From CAYXLI01 sp964464925 (GTDB lineage: Bacteria; Acidobacteriota; Terriglobia; Bryobacterales; Bryobacteraceae): a stretch of DNA of 60,792 nucleotides. Below, one piece after another: positions 17,304 to 25,954 of the stretch. The stretch spans positions 1-60,792 of the forward strand of contig CAYXLI010000033.1 in the NCBI GenBank assembly GCA_964464925.1. The letters run 5' to 3'. A program made the translations under genes and the position numbers. Numbering within the stretch: the stretch's first letter is position 1; every line of letters begins with the position of its first letter. Under the pieces are notes generated by a model. The model searched no databases. It saw only the letters and a program-made list of their open reading frames with translations, and was not told where the DNA came from.

Positions 17304-18617
17304 TTAGATGACTCCCCGCTGCTTCAGCTTTTGAATCTCTGCGATGACGCCCGGCAGCCCGGAGTTACCGTAGATCATCAGTAACCGTTCGGCACTGAGG
17401 TTCGACAGGACGACGTTACGGTAGTTCGTGTTGTAGTTCGTCGTGTCCGCAGGGTTATAGCCGAACTTCAGGGCGATTTGTGCCAGCAGGACCTGCGCCT
17501 CTCCGACTGCCGGTCCGGAAAGATTGAAATCGGCGTCGGACAAGTTGTGCAGTGCATATTCCACCAGCAGATTGGTCTGTCCGTTGGAATTGAGGTCCAC
17601 GCCATTACCGAGCTGGCGCAGAGCCGGAAGGCGGAGGCGGTTCTGGCCGTCAAGGACCAGGTATCCCGCGGATACCGGGTCGATTTGAGCGATGATTGCC
17701 GCTGCGCGCAGCCAGTTCACGACCTTATATTCGTTACCCGAGGTAGGCGCGGAGTGTGCCGAAGCCTGAGTGATCACGAAATCCGGCGGGAGGCCGCGCT
17801 TCATCGATTCCGCGATCGAGAGCATGTGGTGACCGCCCGTGCGGGAGTCGCCGGGTGCTCCCCAGGCATCTGTTGTGCCGTTGCCGCCAAAGTTCAATTC
17901 GGTGAATTCGGTCCCGTCCGCATTCCACTGGAAAACTATAGTTTTGGCCCAATCGTGCCAAAGCGGGGCGGCCAGAACCAGATCCTGATTGATCAGAGGA
18001 GCAGCGCTGCCTTTCCGGTTGGCATCCTCGCCTTGCGGCCCTTGTGTTTCCAGCGCGGTAAAAACCGGGAGCCCTCACATCCCCGCCGTCCCATAGCTGG
18101 TACGGTACAGGTTCGCGAAATTGATGAAGCTCTTATCGTTGTTTCCCTCATGAACTGGGAGGCCACCGGGGTATGAGTGATGTCCGCCGAATGAGCTGGC
18201 CGGCGCAGCGGTGAAGGACAAGGGAAGATGAGGACAGGCGGTGCCTTCCTCTAGAACCGGCGGAAACACACCAGCCTTGATCCCGCCGGTGATCCCGGCG
18301 GCATCACTGGTATTAATCAGGCCGGCGTTGATCAGCTTCTGAATGATTGCCGTCTTCTTCGCGTCATCCACTCCGACGCGGTGTCTCACGCAGGTAGTGG
18401 GATTGGATATCGCATCGAGCGTATTGCTGCGAAGCGTCGGGTTTTGAATCGCGTGTGCATTGTTGACAAGAATCTGATTCGCGGACTGTACCAACAAAGA
18501 CCGTGCGGCGATTTGCTCCGCGACGCCGTTCCCCGCCCCGACTACCGTCTGGTCGGCTGCGATAGCGGCGCCGGCTGTGAGAGCGGCGATTGAGATGAGT
18601 AAGCGCAATTTCGTCAT
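17304..18617 (-). pseudogene. Secreted HD-domain-like protein interrupted by an in-frame TGA
   Basis: One continuous reading frame of about 437 codons broken only by TGA at 18075-18077. Before it: a signal peptide (KLRLLISIAALTAGAAIA) and a first metal-site-like segment GGHHSYPGGLPVHEGNN. After it, in the same frame, GLPVFTALETQGPQGED leads to LVLAAPLWHDWAKTIVFQW with an HD pair, TGGHHMLSIAE and TQASAHSAP. Together these four His/Asp clusters are what a metal-dependent HD phosphohydrolase needs, so both halves belong to one domain. The downstream half has no convincing own start or ribosome site near the stop; the first ATG there is 17897. Options are a recent nonsense mutation (for example Trp TGG or Arg CGA to TGA), a sequence error, or readthrough. 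No clear bacterial SECIS hairpin follows. Cotranscribed with phospholipase C. Confidence 0.75.
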
Positions 18618-18828
18618 AAACGAATCTCAGTCTACGCGCCGGTTTTAAACTTCTCATGACAACGGGCTTGAGTTCACGGCTATGAATCGTAATCCCGCAT
18701 CGCAGCAGGGACACCGTCCGAAACGCTAAACGCGCCCGTTTCAGAGTTACGGTGTCTTCTGTGCGAGTCATTCGATTTTTATTGGGGCGTAACGCCCGTG
18801 TCATGATCCTGCACAACACTCAAGAGTC

Positions 18829-20037
18829 ATGAAACTGCACATCTCCTCTCTGCTTCAGCCACCCATGCTGGCATTGGCGGCTTCGATCTTGACCAGCACT
18901 GTAGCGCCGGCTTTCGCCACCGAGCAGAGCGAACCGGATCACGTCTACGTCATCATGATGGAGAATCACGCGACCAATCAGATTATTGGCAACACCGCCG
19001 ACGCACCCTTCATCAATCAACTGGCACGCCGGTACGCGGTGGCGACCAACTACCACGGTGTCACGCATCCCAGCCTGCCGAATTACCTGGCGATGATTTC
19101 GGGCGACTACCAGGGTATATTTGACGACTGCAAAGCCGGACCTACGGTGACCTGCGCACCCGAAGAATTCGTAGTTGGAGCGGGCGACGCCACCGATCCG
19201 ACGTTCTCGCTGTACACCGACCTCAAATCTCCGCTATTTGGCGTCAAGCCGCCGCAACTCACCCAGGCTGAAGTAACAACCTCGACCAATACGCCCCATT
19301 GGTTCGCGGGCCCGACCATTGTCGATCAATTGGAAAACAACCGGATAACGTGGAAAGCCTACATGCAGTCGCTGCCGTTCGCAGGCGCGGATGTCGAGTA
19401 CTGGCCCAGCGTTGCTGGCACTACATACAAACTGTACGCACAGAAGCACAACCCATTCATGTATTTTTCGAACATTCGCGATAACGTGAGCCGCATGGCG
19501 AACATCGTTCCGCTGCCGCAGCTCGACTACGACCTGGCGAACAACAGCGTTCCGAATTTCGTCTGGATCAGCCCCGACCAGTGCAATGATATGCACGGCG
19601 TATCGAACGGCGCTCCGCTCGGTTATCCGGCGTGCAGTTACCCGGCCTCTGGGCTGGACCATGGGGCAATTCGCCTGGGCGATGCGTTCCTGCAGCAAAC
19701 AGTGACGAAAATCATGAGTTCTGCGGCATGGACCAAGAACTCAGTGATGGTGATCGTGTGGGACGAGGATGACTACAACAGCTATCCTTCGGGTTGCTGC
19801 TTGAGCCCGACGGGAACCCAGGGCACCTTCGGCAATATTCTCGGAGGGGCCATCACGCCTGCCATCGTCATTCGCGATAGCCACCCCGCGCACCGCGAAT
19901 CGGCACGGCCCTACAATCATTACTCGTTACTGGGCACAATCGAGCGGTTATGGAACTTCCCCTGCCTTGCTAACACTTGCAAATTAGCCGACACAGACTT
20001 GATGTTGGACTTGTGCGGAGATCGAGGCGGGTTCTAA
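18829..20037 (+). CDS. Secreted phosphoesterase-family acid phosphatase
   Basis: A 402-residue protein with a signal peptide ending STVAPAFA. It belongs to the same phosphoesterase superfamily as phospholipase C but in the shorter acid-phosphatase/SapB-like form: VYVIMMENHATNQIIGN (metal site Glu-Asn), THPSLPNYLAMISG (nucleophile region), VIVWDEDDYNSY (Asp metal ligands) and ARPYNHYSLLGTIERLWN (His-rich end motif). Eight or more Cys suggest periplasmic disulfides. It is transcribed away from the HD/phospholipase genes. A GGGCG-TAA-CGCCC inverted repeat at 18785-18797 lies in the shared intergenic region and may be an operator. The likely job is removal of phosphate from extracellular monoesters, complementing the phospholipase. 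Confidence 0.85.
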   Translation: MKLHISSLLQPPMLALAASILTSTVAPAFATEQSEPDHVYVIMMENHATNQIIGNTADAPFINQLARRYAVATNYHGVTHPSLPNYLAMISGDYQGIFDDCKAGPTVTCAPEEFVVGAGDATDPTFSLYTDLKSPLFGVKPPQLTQAEVTTSTNTPHWFAGPTIVDQLENNRITWKAYMQSLPFAGADVEYWPSVAGTTYKLYAQKHNPFMYFSNIRDNVSRMANIVPLPQLDYDLANNSVPNFVWISPDQCNDMHGVSNGAPLGYPACSYPASGLDHGAIRLGDAFLQQTVTKIMSSAAWTKNSVMVIVWDEDDYNSYPSGCCLSPTGTQGTFGNILGGAITPAIVIRDSHPAHRESARPYNHYSLLGTIERLWNFPCLANTCKLADTDLMLDLCGDRGGF

Positions 20038-20281
20038 CAAGACAGGCTGTTCCCCGGACCCGGGGAGTGTAGCCTACAGAGTCGGTTGCGGCTCGGCCAC
20101 CCACCAGTTCTGAGCCGCAACGTTTCAGGTGCACACACGAACTGAACGGTCGATTTGCGAACCGAGCCTTATCGTTCATGGCCAACTCGGGGCCGCGGCC
20201 GGTTTGCTGACTGCGGACGATACCGGACGGCGGTATCGCCCGTTCGGAGGCCCAAGTTGCCGCAAACGCGATAATCAAAGG

Positions 20282-21175
20282 ATGTTCTGGAATTCTTCCC
20301 AACACTCTGCCAATTGGAAGACGCTCCTTCAAAAAGACGCCCCGGTTCAGCTTCCCGCCGCGCATGATGCGCTTACCGCCAAGCTTATCGAGCGCGCCGG
20401 CTTCCCCGCGTATCAGATCGGCGGCTTTGCGCTAGTTGGGGCACGCCATGCGCTGCCGGACATCGATCTGGCACGTTTCGCCGAACAGGCGGACGGCGTC
20501 AGGGACATCATGCGCGCATCGAAACTTCCTGTGCTCGTGGATGCCGATGACGGATATGGCGACGCCAAGAATGTGAGCTACACGGTTCGGCAATACGAGT
20601 CCATGGGTGTTGCAGCAATTTTCATAGAAGATCAGGTCGCGCCCAAACGCTGCGGTCACCTGAGCGGTAAGCGTGTAGTGCCGCCGGAGTTGATGGAGGG
20701 AAAAATCAAGGCCGCCGCGGCCGCACGGCAGAACCCCGATAATCTGTTCTTAATCGCCCGTACAGACTCGCTTGAGCCAGAGGGCATCGACAGCGCGCTG
20801 CGGCGGGCCGAACGATATCTCAAGGCGGGAGCCGACGGCATCTATATCGAAGCACCCAGGAGTGAAAAACAACTGGAACAGATCGGCAGCCATTTCAAGG
20901 GAACGCCGCAACTTACGAATATGTTCGAGGGCGATGACGAAACTCCCTGGCTTACTCCGAAAGAGCTGCACGCCCTCGGCTTCTCGATGATTCTCTATCC
21001 CACAACGTTGCTGTTTCAAGTCGTAAACACTTTGCAACTGGCCCTGGAACATCTCAAGAACGGAAAGCAGGTATCAAAGAAGGATGCAGTCGGCCTGAAA
21101 CAATACGAGAGCATCGTTGAACTCGACCATTGGGCGCAGATCGAAAAGCGTTTCAATACCGAGGATGAAACGTAA
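20282..21175 (+). CDS. Isocitrate lyase/PEP mutase-family protein
   Basis: A 297-residue cytosolic TIM barrel. The frame stays open upstream to 20129, but Met at 20282 gives the usual family length and begins just before the conserved LLQKDAPVQLPAAHDALTAK. Active-site marks are GGFALVGARHALPD, VDADDGYGDAKNV (Mg-binding Asp-Asp-Gly-Tyr-Gly) and IFIEDQVAPKRCGHL, in which KRCGH is the lyase-type catalytic loop of methylisocitrate-lyase-like enzymes. The loop favours a C-C lyase (2-methylisocitrate or dimethylmalate type) over a phosphonate mutase. No prp genes are nearby, so the pathway is open. The ribosome site is weak: AAAGG lies almost against the ATG, so the start is uncertain. About 240 bases upstream hold no other gene; a CCCCG/CGGGG hairpin near 20056 lacks a U tract. 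Confidence 0.82.
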   Translation: MFWNSSQHSANWKTLLQKDAPVQLPAAHDALTAKLIERAGFPAYQIGGFALVGARHALPDIDLARFAEQADGVRDIMRASKLPVLVDADDGYGDAKNVSYTVRQYESMGVAAIFIEDQVAPKRCGHLSGKRVVPPELMEGKIKAAAAARQNPDNLFLIARTDSLEPEGIDSALRRAERYLKAGADGIYIEAPRSEKQLEQIGSHFKGTPQLTNMFEGDDETPWLTPKELHALGFSMILYPTTLLFQVVNTLQLALEHLKNGKQVSKKDAVGLKQYESIVELDHWAQIEKRFNTEDET

Positions 21176-21331
21176 AGGCCAACTCCGTGCTTGTCCTACC
21201 ACTGCACGGCTCCGTGGTCAGGTTCCCGGTCGTTGGTGCGCGGCAATGCTGAAGAGACGTGATGTTGGCCCAAGGCTAACGGATCACGATTCTCCACCGC
21301 TCTGTCGCGCTCACACAAACTGAGAACCTGA

Positions 21332-22171
21332 CTAAATCTCCTTCAACAGCCACTGCACGGCCCGGCGCTGCAATTTCACATATTCGGGCGCCCACATTGC
21401 GTGAATTGTGTGACCCACGGATGTAAAGACGACCCTGCCACTGCCATAGTCATAAGCCCATCCAGCGACCGACTTCGTGCCGTATTTGTCGTAACCCAGT
21501 CCGTCAATGTTTTCCGCCTCGAGCAGGATGTACTTGGGGTCTTTGTCATACGATACGTAGTGCTGCTCGTCGTTGACCATGAAATTCTGAATTCCGTGGG
21601 TAATCGGATGTTTGCTATTGACGACACGTACCTGGAAAGGCCTGAGCGGCGGATGGCCGATATAGGCTCCACCCTGAACGTCTCTGTACGTCTTGGACGA
21701 GAGTGACACGTGGCTATTGTTGTGGAGAGAGTAGAAGCCGTTACCCGCAGACACGAACTCCTTCAGCGCGGCCGCCTGCTCCTCCGTCACCCATGACTGC
21801 GGTTTCGGTTCGGGAAAATCTTTGTGATTTTCCAGACTCTGCTCATAGGCCGTATATGCATCCGGGCCCAGATAGCCGCCCGGCCAGATCATCCCGTCGC
21901 GGAGGCACAGGAACAATTGATAGTTCTTCAGCAGGCTGCGTGAAAGCTGCTCGTAATGGATGCTGTAGTCGACGGAAACATCCAGTCCGTCGAAGATCTT
22001 TGTAAGAGCAACACGGATGTAATCGGAGTTGTGATACCGATCACCAATGAGGGCGAGCCCCCGTTTGCGTGCGCCGGCCTGCCCGAAAGCGCCTTTCAGC
22101 GCTCCCGTCGATAGTGCGGCAGAGCCACACAGGATCTGACGACGCGACATTTGTTTGGATGTGCGAGCCAT
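21332..22171 (-). CDS. Tat-exported ThuA-like protein
   Basis: A 279-residue protein. The twin-arginine leader (MSRRQILCGSAALSTGALKG) ends AFG, giving mature Gln. The rest is a ThuA-type glutamine-amidotransferase-like fold: GLALIGDRYHNSDYIR, LFLCLRDGMIWPGGYLGP, GNGFYSLHNNSH, VVNSKHPITHGIQNF, GWAYDYGSGRVVFTSVGHT. ThuA proteins are linked to disaccharide use, and some members act in keto-sugar glycoside metabolism; no catalytic mechanism is assumed here. Its promoter carries the ATTC-N9-GAAT operator shared with the SMP-30 lactonase and receptor 3, so all three probably serve one sugar pathway under the nearby IclR regulator. A decayed paralogue lies at 25955-26557. Confidence 0.85.
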   Translation of the reverse strand: MARTSKQMSRRQILCGSAALSTGALKGAFGQAGARKRGLALIGDRYHNSDYIRVALTKIFDGLDVSVDYSIHYEQLSRSLLKNYQLFLCLRDGMIWPGGYLGPDAYTAYEQSLENHKDFPEPKPQSWVTEEQAAALKEFVSAGNGFYSLHNNSHVSLSSKTYRDVQGGAYIGHPPLRPFQVRVVNSKHPITHGIQNFMVNDEQHYVSYDKDPKYILLEAENIDGLGYDKYGTKSVAGWAYDYGSGRVVFTSVGHTIHAMWAPEYVKLQRRAVQWLLKEI

Positions 22172-22199
22172 GTAAGTTCTTTGACCTCAGCGATGGAAG

Positions 22200-22250
22200 T
22201 TTATGAGTCATGCGGCAGGCGCGTCAATGACCGATTCAAAATATTCGAAT
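22200..22250 (-). promoter_or_regulatory. Promoter of ThuA gene with IclR-type operator
   Basis: On the minus strand, TTGACG (22222-22227) and CATAAA (22200-22205) are 16 bases apart and point to the ThuA ATG at 22171. Six bases upstream of the -35 box lies ATTCAAAATATTCGAAT (22234-22250, read on plus), an imperfect 17-bp palindrome. The same arrangement recurs at 25841-25894 and 29908-29960. The site is also about 50 bases before the divergent lactonase gene and could act on both sides. Confidence 0.65.
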
Positions 22251-22298
22251 GATGGGTTCCTGTAAGGCAAATCATCTGCGACGATTTGGCACATAACC

Positions 22299-23447
22299 AT
22301 GCAAATCGCTCTGCGTCTTGCCATGATCGCGATAGCTCTAGTCTCCGCAGCCCTGCCTTCTGAGGAGGCGAGGTCAGAATATTTCGTCTATATCGGCACC
22401 TACACCGGACCGAAAAGTAAAGGTATCTACGTTTCGAAATTCGATGCAAACACCGGGAAAATCGATACGCCCCATCTCGCAGCAGAAATTGAAAGGCCAT
22501 CATGGCTCACGATTCATCCCAATCAACGATTCCTGTACGCGGTAAGCGAGATCGGCTACGGACCTGGCGCCGACGGCACCATGACGGGCTTTGCCCTGGA
22601 TCCTGCAACCGGCGGCCTGAAAAAGCTCAATACGGTGCAGACTGGAGGCGGTGGGCCCTGCCATCTGGCCATCAACAACTCCGGTACAACGCTATTTGTA
22701 GCCAATTATGGATCGGGCAGCGTGGCTTCCTTTAGAATTCAACCGGACGGCAACATCGGCCAGCGGATCGCTTTCGTACAGCATCACGGTTCCAGCGTGA
22801 ACCAGAAACGCCAACGTGGACCGCATGCACATGCGGTCGTTCTCTCCGCTGACAACCGCTACCTGTTTGTTCCTGATCTGGGAACAGATGAGATTGTCGT
22901 TTACGCCGTTTCAGCGGATGGCAACTTGAGTCGTGTCCATTCTGCAAAACTGAAGCCGGGATCTGGTCCCAGGCACTTTGTATTTCATCCCGCCGGTAGG
23001 TTTGCGTACGCCCTGAATGAGATGGGTTCACGCGTGGCTGCGTTCGCCTACGATCCGTCTAAAGGTGATCTGCGGGAAATTCAAGCCATATCGACTCTGC
23101 CGGCCGATTTCTCGGGTGAAAACAACTCTGCTGAGATCGAAGTCGACGCCCGAGCCGATTTCCTCTACGCAACCAACCGCGGACACAACAGCATTGCTGT
23201 TTTTGCGCTGGATGGGAAGAAAGGCACGCTTACCGAGGTTCAACGTGTGCCCACCCAGGGCAAGACCCCGAGAAACATTCGCATCGACCCAACCGGCAGG
23301 TTTCTCCTGGCGGCCAATCAGGATTCAGACAATGTGGTCGTATTCCGCCGTGACGCAACAACTGGACAATTGACCCCGATGGATCACGTCCTGGCAGTAG
23401 GAGCGCCAGTCTGCATGCAGTTCTCACCGGCTCGGCCGAGCCGCTAA
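22299..23447 (+). CDS. Secreted seven-bladed-propeller lactonase
   Basis: A 382-residue protein with a signal peptide (ALRLAMIAIALVSAALP). It has the YbhE/6-phosphogluconolactonase-type propeller repeats: YFVYIGTYTGPKSKGIYV, ERPSWLTIHPNQRFLYAV, GGPCHLAINNSGTTLFVANY, GSVASFRIQPDG, HAHAVVLSADNRYLFVPDLG, GPRHFVFHPAGRFAYALNE, TPRNIRIDPTGRFLLAANQD. Cytosolic Pgl hydrolyses 6-phosphogluconolactone. The leader places this one in the periplasm, where it more likely opens unphosphorylated sugar lactones. It is divergent from the ThuA gene across a 127-bp region with the shared operator. Its stop is only eight bases from the stop of the convergent IclR gene. A second, unrelated lactonase (SMP-30 type) follows at 24815, consistent with lactone intermediates in the same pathway. 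Confidence 0.87.
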   Translation: MQIALRLAMIAIALVSAALPSEEARSEYFVYIGTYTGPKSKGIYVSKFDANTGKIDTPHLAAEIERPSWLTIHPNQRFLYAVSEIGYGPGADGTMTGFALDPATGGLKKLNTVQTGGGGPCHLAINNSGTTLFVANYGSGSVASFRIQPDGNIGQRIAFVQHHGSSVNQKRQRGPHAHAVVLSADNRYLFVPDLGTDEIVVYAVSADGNLSRVHSAKLKPGSGPRHFVFHPAGRFAYALNEMGSRVAAFAYDPSKGDLREIQAISTLPADFSGENNSAEIEVDARADFLYATNRGHNSIAVFALDGKKGTLTEVQRVPTQGKTPRNIRIDPTGRFLLAANQDSDNVVVFRRDATTGQLTPMDHVLAVGAPVCMQFSPARPSR

Positions 23448-23455
23448 ACTTTCAA

Positions 23456-24274
23456 TCAATGCCGGTACACGAGTGGACCCGTCACCGTAGGCAGCGAGAA
23501 CCGTCGAGCCGCCGGGCCGCCGTATCCAATAGCAGACGAGAGCTGCGCGGCGACGGCTTTTACCGGCGCCGCAAGGTGCTGCTCAGGTTCGCGGTAAAAG
23601 CGGCTTGCCGACATTGACACGCTAATCGCTCCCACTGCCGATGCCGTCCAATCCCGGATTGGCGCGCCGATGCAGCACGCTCCCTCGGCACTCTCTTCGA
23701 GATCGACAGCGTAACCCTGCGCATTGATACGCGCCAATTCACTTTCGAACTCCGACACTTGAGTGATGGTCTGCAAAGTCGATTTCGGCATGCCCGTCTT
23801 ACTGAGCAACTCGCGGGCGGTGGCAAGATCGATATTGGCCAGGATCGCCTTCCCCAGCGCCGTGCAGTGCGGGCTTGCCGAAGCGCCAAACTTCGGTTTG
23901 AACGGCACCTCGCCCGAATGATCGATCTGCTCAAGCATGAAGATATCCAACTCGCGCGGATCGAAGATGGCCAAGTGAGCTGTGGCTTCCATCTGCTCGG
24001 AAAGGCGCTGCAGCAAAGGACGTGCAGTCTCTCTTAGCTCATTCCGCTGGAATACCGTCAGGCCAAGTTTCATAAGACCCATGCCGAGCCGGTATGTCTT
24101 GTTTTGTGAATTCTGCTCGACGAACCCGAAAGAAAGCAGAGAGCTGAGAATGCGGTGAACGTCACTGGGAAGGAGATCTGTGCGGCGCGCGAGTTCCGTA
24201 ACGCCCATGCTTGGCCGGGTTCGGAATTCGGCTAGAATTCGGCAGACTTTCGCAACGGTAGTAGCTGGCTTCAT
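23456..24274 (-). CDS. IclR-family transcriptional regulator
   Basis: A 272-residue protein. The N-terminal winged helix covers residues ~1-65 (VAKVCRILAEFRTRPSMGVT; LARRTDLLPSDVHRILSSL; FGFVEQNSQNKTYRLGMGL). The IclR effector domain follows (LRETARPLLQRLSEQMEATA; DIFMLEQIDHSGEVPFK; SPHCTALGKAILA; GYAVDLEESAEGACCIGAPI). Regulators of this family bind short palindromes and respond to small organic acids or sugars. The gene lies between three promoters that carry the same ATTC-N9-GAAT palindrome, which makes it the natural candidate to bind them. It has its own promoter at 24321-24350 and a GAGG site before the ATG, but no matching palindrome was seen there, so autoregulation through this operator is not supported. 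Confidence 0.9.
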   Translation of the reverse strand: MKPATTVAKVCRILAEFRTRPSMGVTELARRTDLLPSDVHRILSSLLSFGFVEQNSQNKTYRLGMGLMKLGLTVFQRNELRETARPLLQRLSEQMEATAHLAIFDPRELDIFMLEQIDHSGEVPFKPKFGASASPHCTALGKAILANIDLATARELLSKTGMPKSTLQTITQVSEFESELARINAQGYAVDLEESAEGACCIGAPIRDWTASAVGAISVSMSASRFYREPEQHLAAPVKAVAAQLSSAIGYGGPAARRFSLPTVTGPLVYRH

Positions 24275-24320
24275 CGAACTAACCTCGTCCCGATGGTTCT
24301 GGCCTAAAAAGAGTCTACTC

Positions 24321-24350
24321 AGTCTACATCCACACGGAAACGCGAATCAA
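24321..24350 (-). promoter_or_regulatory. Probable promoter of the IclR gene
   Basis: On the minus strand, TTGATT (24345-24350) and TAGACT (24321-24326) are 18 bases apart, about 47 bases before the ATG. The same TAGACT word is the -10 box of the SMP-30 and receptor 3 promoters, and it is repeated at 24312-24317. Confidence 0.4.
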
Positions 24351-24404
24351 TGCCGTCGAAATGCGAGTTCGCGCCACAGGGTAGCGGTCCCTGGCCAGAT
24401 CTTA

Positions 24405-24797
24405 TTAGGCGACATCGTACAGCAGCACGTTGTAATTCTTGTTTTGGAGGGTGTTCTCGATCGTCGGCCACAGTTTCTGGTGCGTCGGAGTCGCGACCCA
24501 CTTTTGCCGCAGTTCTTCGTTTTGGAACGTGAGCACAAAACGGTAATTGGCCTCAGCAGGCGGATGACCGGCGACGGTCTGGCGAAGCTTCAGCATCTGC
24601 GCGTCAATGTACCCGGGTTGCTTGCTCGCCGCTGCTTTGAACGCCCCGTGAAAATTCTTTAGCATCTCCTGTTCTTTCGCTGGATCCACTGTCAGGTCCA
24701 CGTGTAGCTGAATTCCTTTTTGCGAGGCGGATGCCCCCTGAACTGCCCCGGCGGCAACGGCCGCCACGCATGCTTTCAAATAAGTTCGGCGTTCCAT
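24405..24797 (-). CDS. Exported ABM/dimeric alpha-beta-barrel protein
   Basis: A 130-residue protein with a short export leader (ERRTYLKACVAAVAAGAVQG) and a single antibiotic-biosynthesis-monooxygenase-type ferredoxin fold: GIQLHVDLTVDPAKEQEMLK, FKAAASKQPGYIDAQMLKL, ANYRFVLTFQNEELRQKW, HQKLWPTIENTL. The family name is historical; many members are small oxygenases or unknown-function dimers. It begins 17 bases after the SMP-30 lactonase stop and is followed by the IclR gene, so it is probably the middle gene of an SMP-30/ABM/IclR transcript. Export is unusual for this fold, but such leader-bearing ABM proteins fit the extracytoplasmic sugar chemistry of the neighbours. The substrate is unknown. 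Confidence 0.8.
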   Translation of the reverse strand: MERRTYLKACVAAVAAGAVQGASASQKGIQLHVDLTVDPAKEQEMLKNFHGAFKAAASKQPGYIDAQMLKLRQTVAGHPPAEANYRFVLTFQNEELRQKWVATPTHQKLWPTIENTLQNKNYNVLLYDVA

Positions 24798-24814
24798 ATC
24801 TCTTCAACTCGAAA

Positions 24815-25828
24815 TCAGTAGAGTTCCTTCTTGCCCTCGACGGGCAGTTTAATCCGGTACAGTCCGGTCACAGCTGTGATGAAGAGAGTATGGCGCCCCT
24901 CACCCCAGTTGCAGTTTGCCGGAGTTTCGCCCGGCTTTATGGTTCCGAGGTGCTTGCCTTCGGGCGAGAACACCCAGAGCCCCCCGGGACCTGCGCAATA
25001 GAGATTCCCCTTAGAATCCACCTTCATGCCGTCAGGCAATCCGTCCTCTGTCTCCGCAGTGGCATCGAAAAGGACGGTGCCATTCTTGACCGTACCGTCC
25101 GGCTGCACGTCATAGCGCATCCAGATTTTCCGCTTAGGGTCCGAATTCGATACATAGAGAACTTTTTCATCCGGTGAGAAAGCTATGCCGTTCGGGCGCG
25201 ATAAATCGCGCACAATCACCTGCAATTTCCCGTTCGCCAGGCGGAAGACTCCATTGAAAGGCAGTTCCTTCTTGGGATCCTGATCCTGACCGACGAGTCC
25301 ATATGGCGGATCGGTGAAATAGAGCGAGCCGTCGGATTTATAGACTAGGTCATTCGGACTATTCAGACGCTTACCCTCAAACTTGTCGACGAGCGTCGTA
25401 ATGCTGCGGTTTTTGGCAATGCGCACGATCCGGCGATTGCCGTGCTGGCACAACAACACGGCGCCATCTCTATCGGCAATCATTCCGTTTGGTCCCATGA
25501 AGGACTTGGCAGGTGCGTCGGTGCCGTCGTAACCTCCAGGCCGCAGAATCTCTTTCACGCCACTCGACGACCATTCTCGAACGACGTTGCCGACGACGTC
25601 GCTAAACCATAACCGTCCATCCGGGAACCAGAGCGGCCCTTCTGTAAACTGAAAACCGCCGGCTAGTTTTTCAATGCCTGCTGCGGCCGGCACCAGCACA
25701 TCGAACGCCCGATCGAGACGAACGATCTTGCCGACCGTAGCGGGCACTTTGTTATTCACTTCGACGTCGGGCTTGGTACAGCCGGCCAGGGATAGTAATC
25801 CGATTGCCGCAAGTGTGGCTTGTCTCAT
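24815..25828 (-). CDS. SMP-30/gluconolactonase-family lipoprotein
   Basis: A 337-residue protein with a lipoprotein leader (TLAAIGLLSLAGC, acylated Cys near residue 17) and an SMP-30 six-bladed propeller. Typical marks are EGPLWFPDGRLWFSDVVGN, MGPNGMIADRDGAVLLCQHG, LNSPNDLVYKSDGSLYFTDP (metal-ligand Asn and Asp), RPNGIAFSPDEKVLYVSNSD and LPDGMKVDSKGNLYCAGPGG. It probably hydrolyses sugar lactones in the periplasm. Its promoter (25841-25870) carries the ATTC-N9-GAAT operator. The predicted transcript starts only about six bases before the ATG and no ribosome site is visible, so the mRNA may be nearly leaderless. It heads the SMP-30/ABM/IclR unit. Confidence 0.87.
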   Translation of the reverse strand: MRQATLAAIGLLSLAGCTKPDVEVNNKVPATVGKIVRLDRAFDVLVPAAAGIEKLAGGFQFTEGPLWFPDGRLWFSDVVGNVVREWSSSGVKEILRPGGYDGTDAPAKSFMGPNGMIADRDGAVLLCQHGNRRIVRIAKNRSITTLVDKFEGKRLNSPNDLVYKSDGSLYFTDPPYGLVGQDQDPKKELPFNGVFRLANGKLQVIVRDLSRPNGIAFSPDEKVLYVSNSDPKRKIWMRYDVQPDGTVKNGTVLFDATAETEDGLPDGMKVDSKGNLYCAGPGGLWVFSPEGKHLGTIKPGETPANCNWGEGRHTLFITAVTGLYRIKLPVEGKKELY

Positions 25829-25840
25829 ACGACTTTGGGA

Positions 25841-25894
25841 AGTCTAAGTATCGGATGGCTTCACAGTCAAGAACCCCATTCTAAATACTTGAAT
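25841..25894 (-). promoter_or_regulatory. Promoter of SMP-30 unit with IclR-type operator
   Basis: On the minus strand, TTGACT (25865-25870) and TAGACT (25841-25846) are 18 bases apart. Seven bases upstream of the -35 box lies ATTCTAAATACTTGAAT (25878-25894, read on plus). Sixteen of its bases are identical to the site before receptor 3, and CAGTCAAG next to it is also shared with the same spacing. The position suits an activator, or a repressor acting by looping. Confidence 0.72.
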
Positions 25895-25954
25895 ACGTCA
25901 TCGCGTCCCGCTTGTCGTCAGATAAAGCATGGCTCAAGCAGTAGAGAGATCCTC

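Noticed and set aside
18030..18077. Selenocysteine at the in-frame TGA of the HD-domain gene
   Set aside because: Only a weak CGGT-TTTT-ACCG hairpin follows. It does not match a bacterial SECIS in size or position, and the residue is not at a known catalytic site.
20050..20070. A CCCCG-GACC-CGGGG hairpin after the acid-phosphatase gene, considered as a terminator
   Set aside because: The stem is short and no T tract follows, so it was not called.
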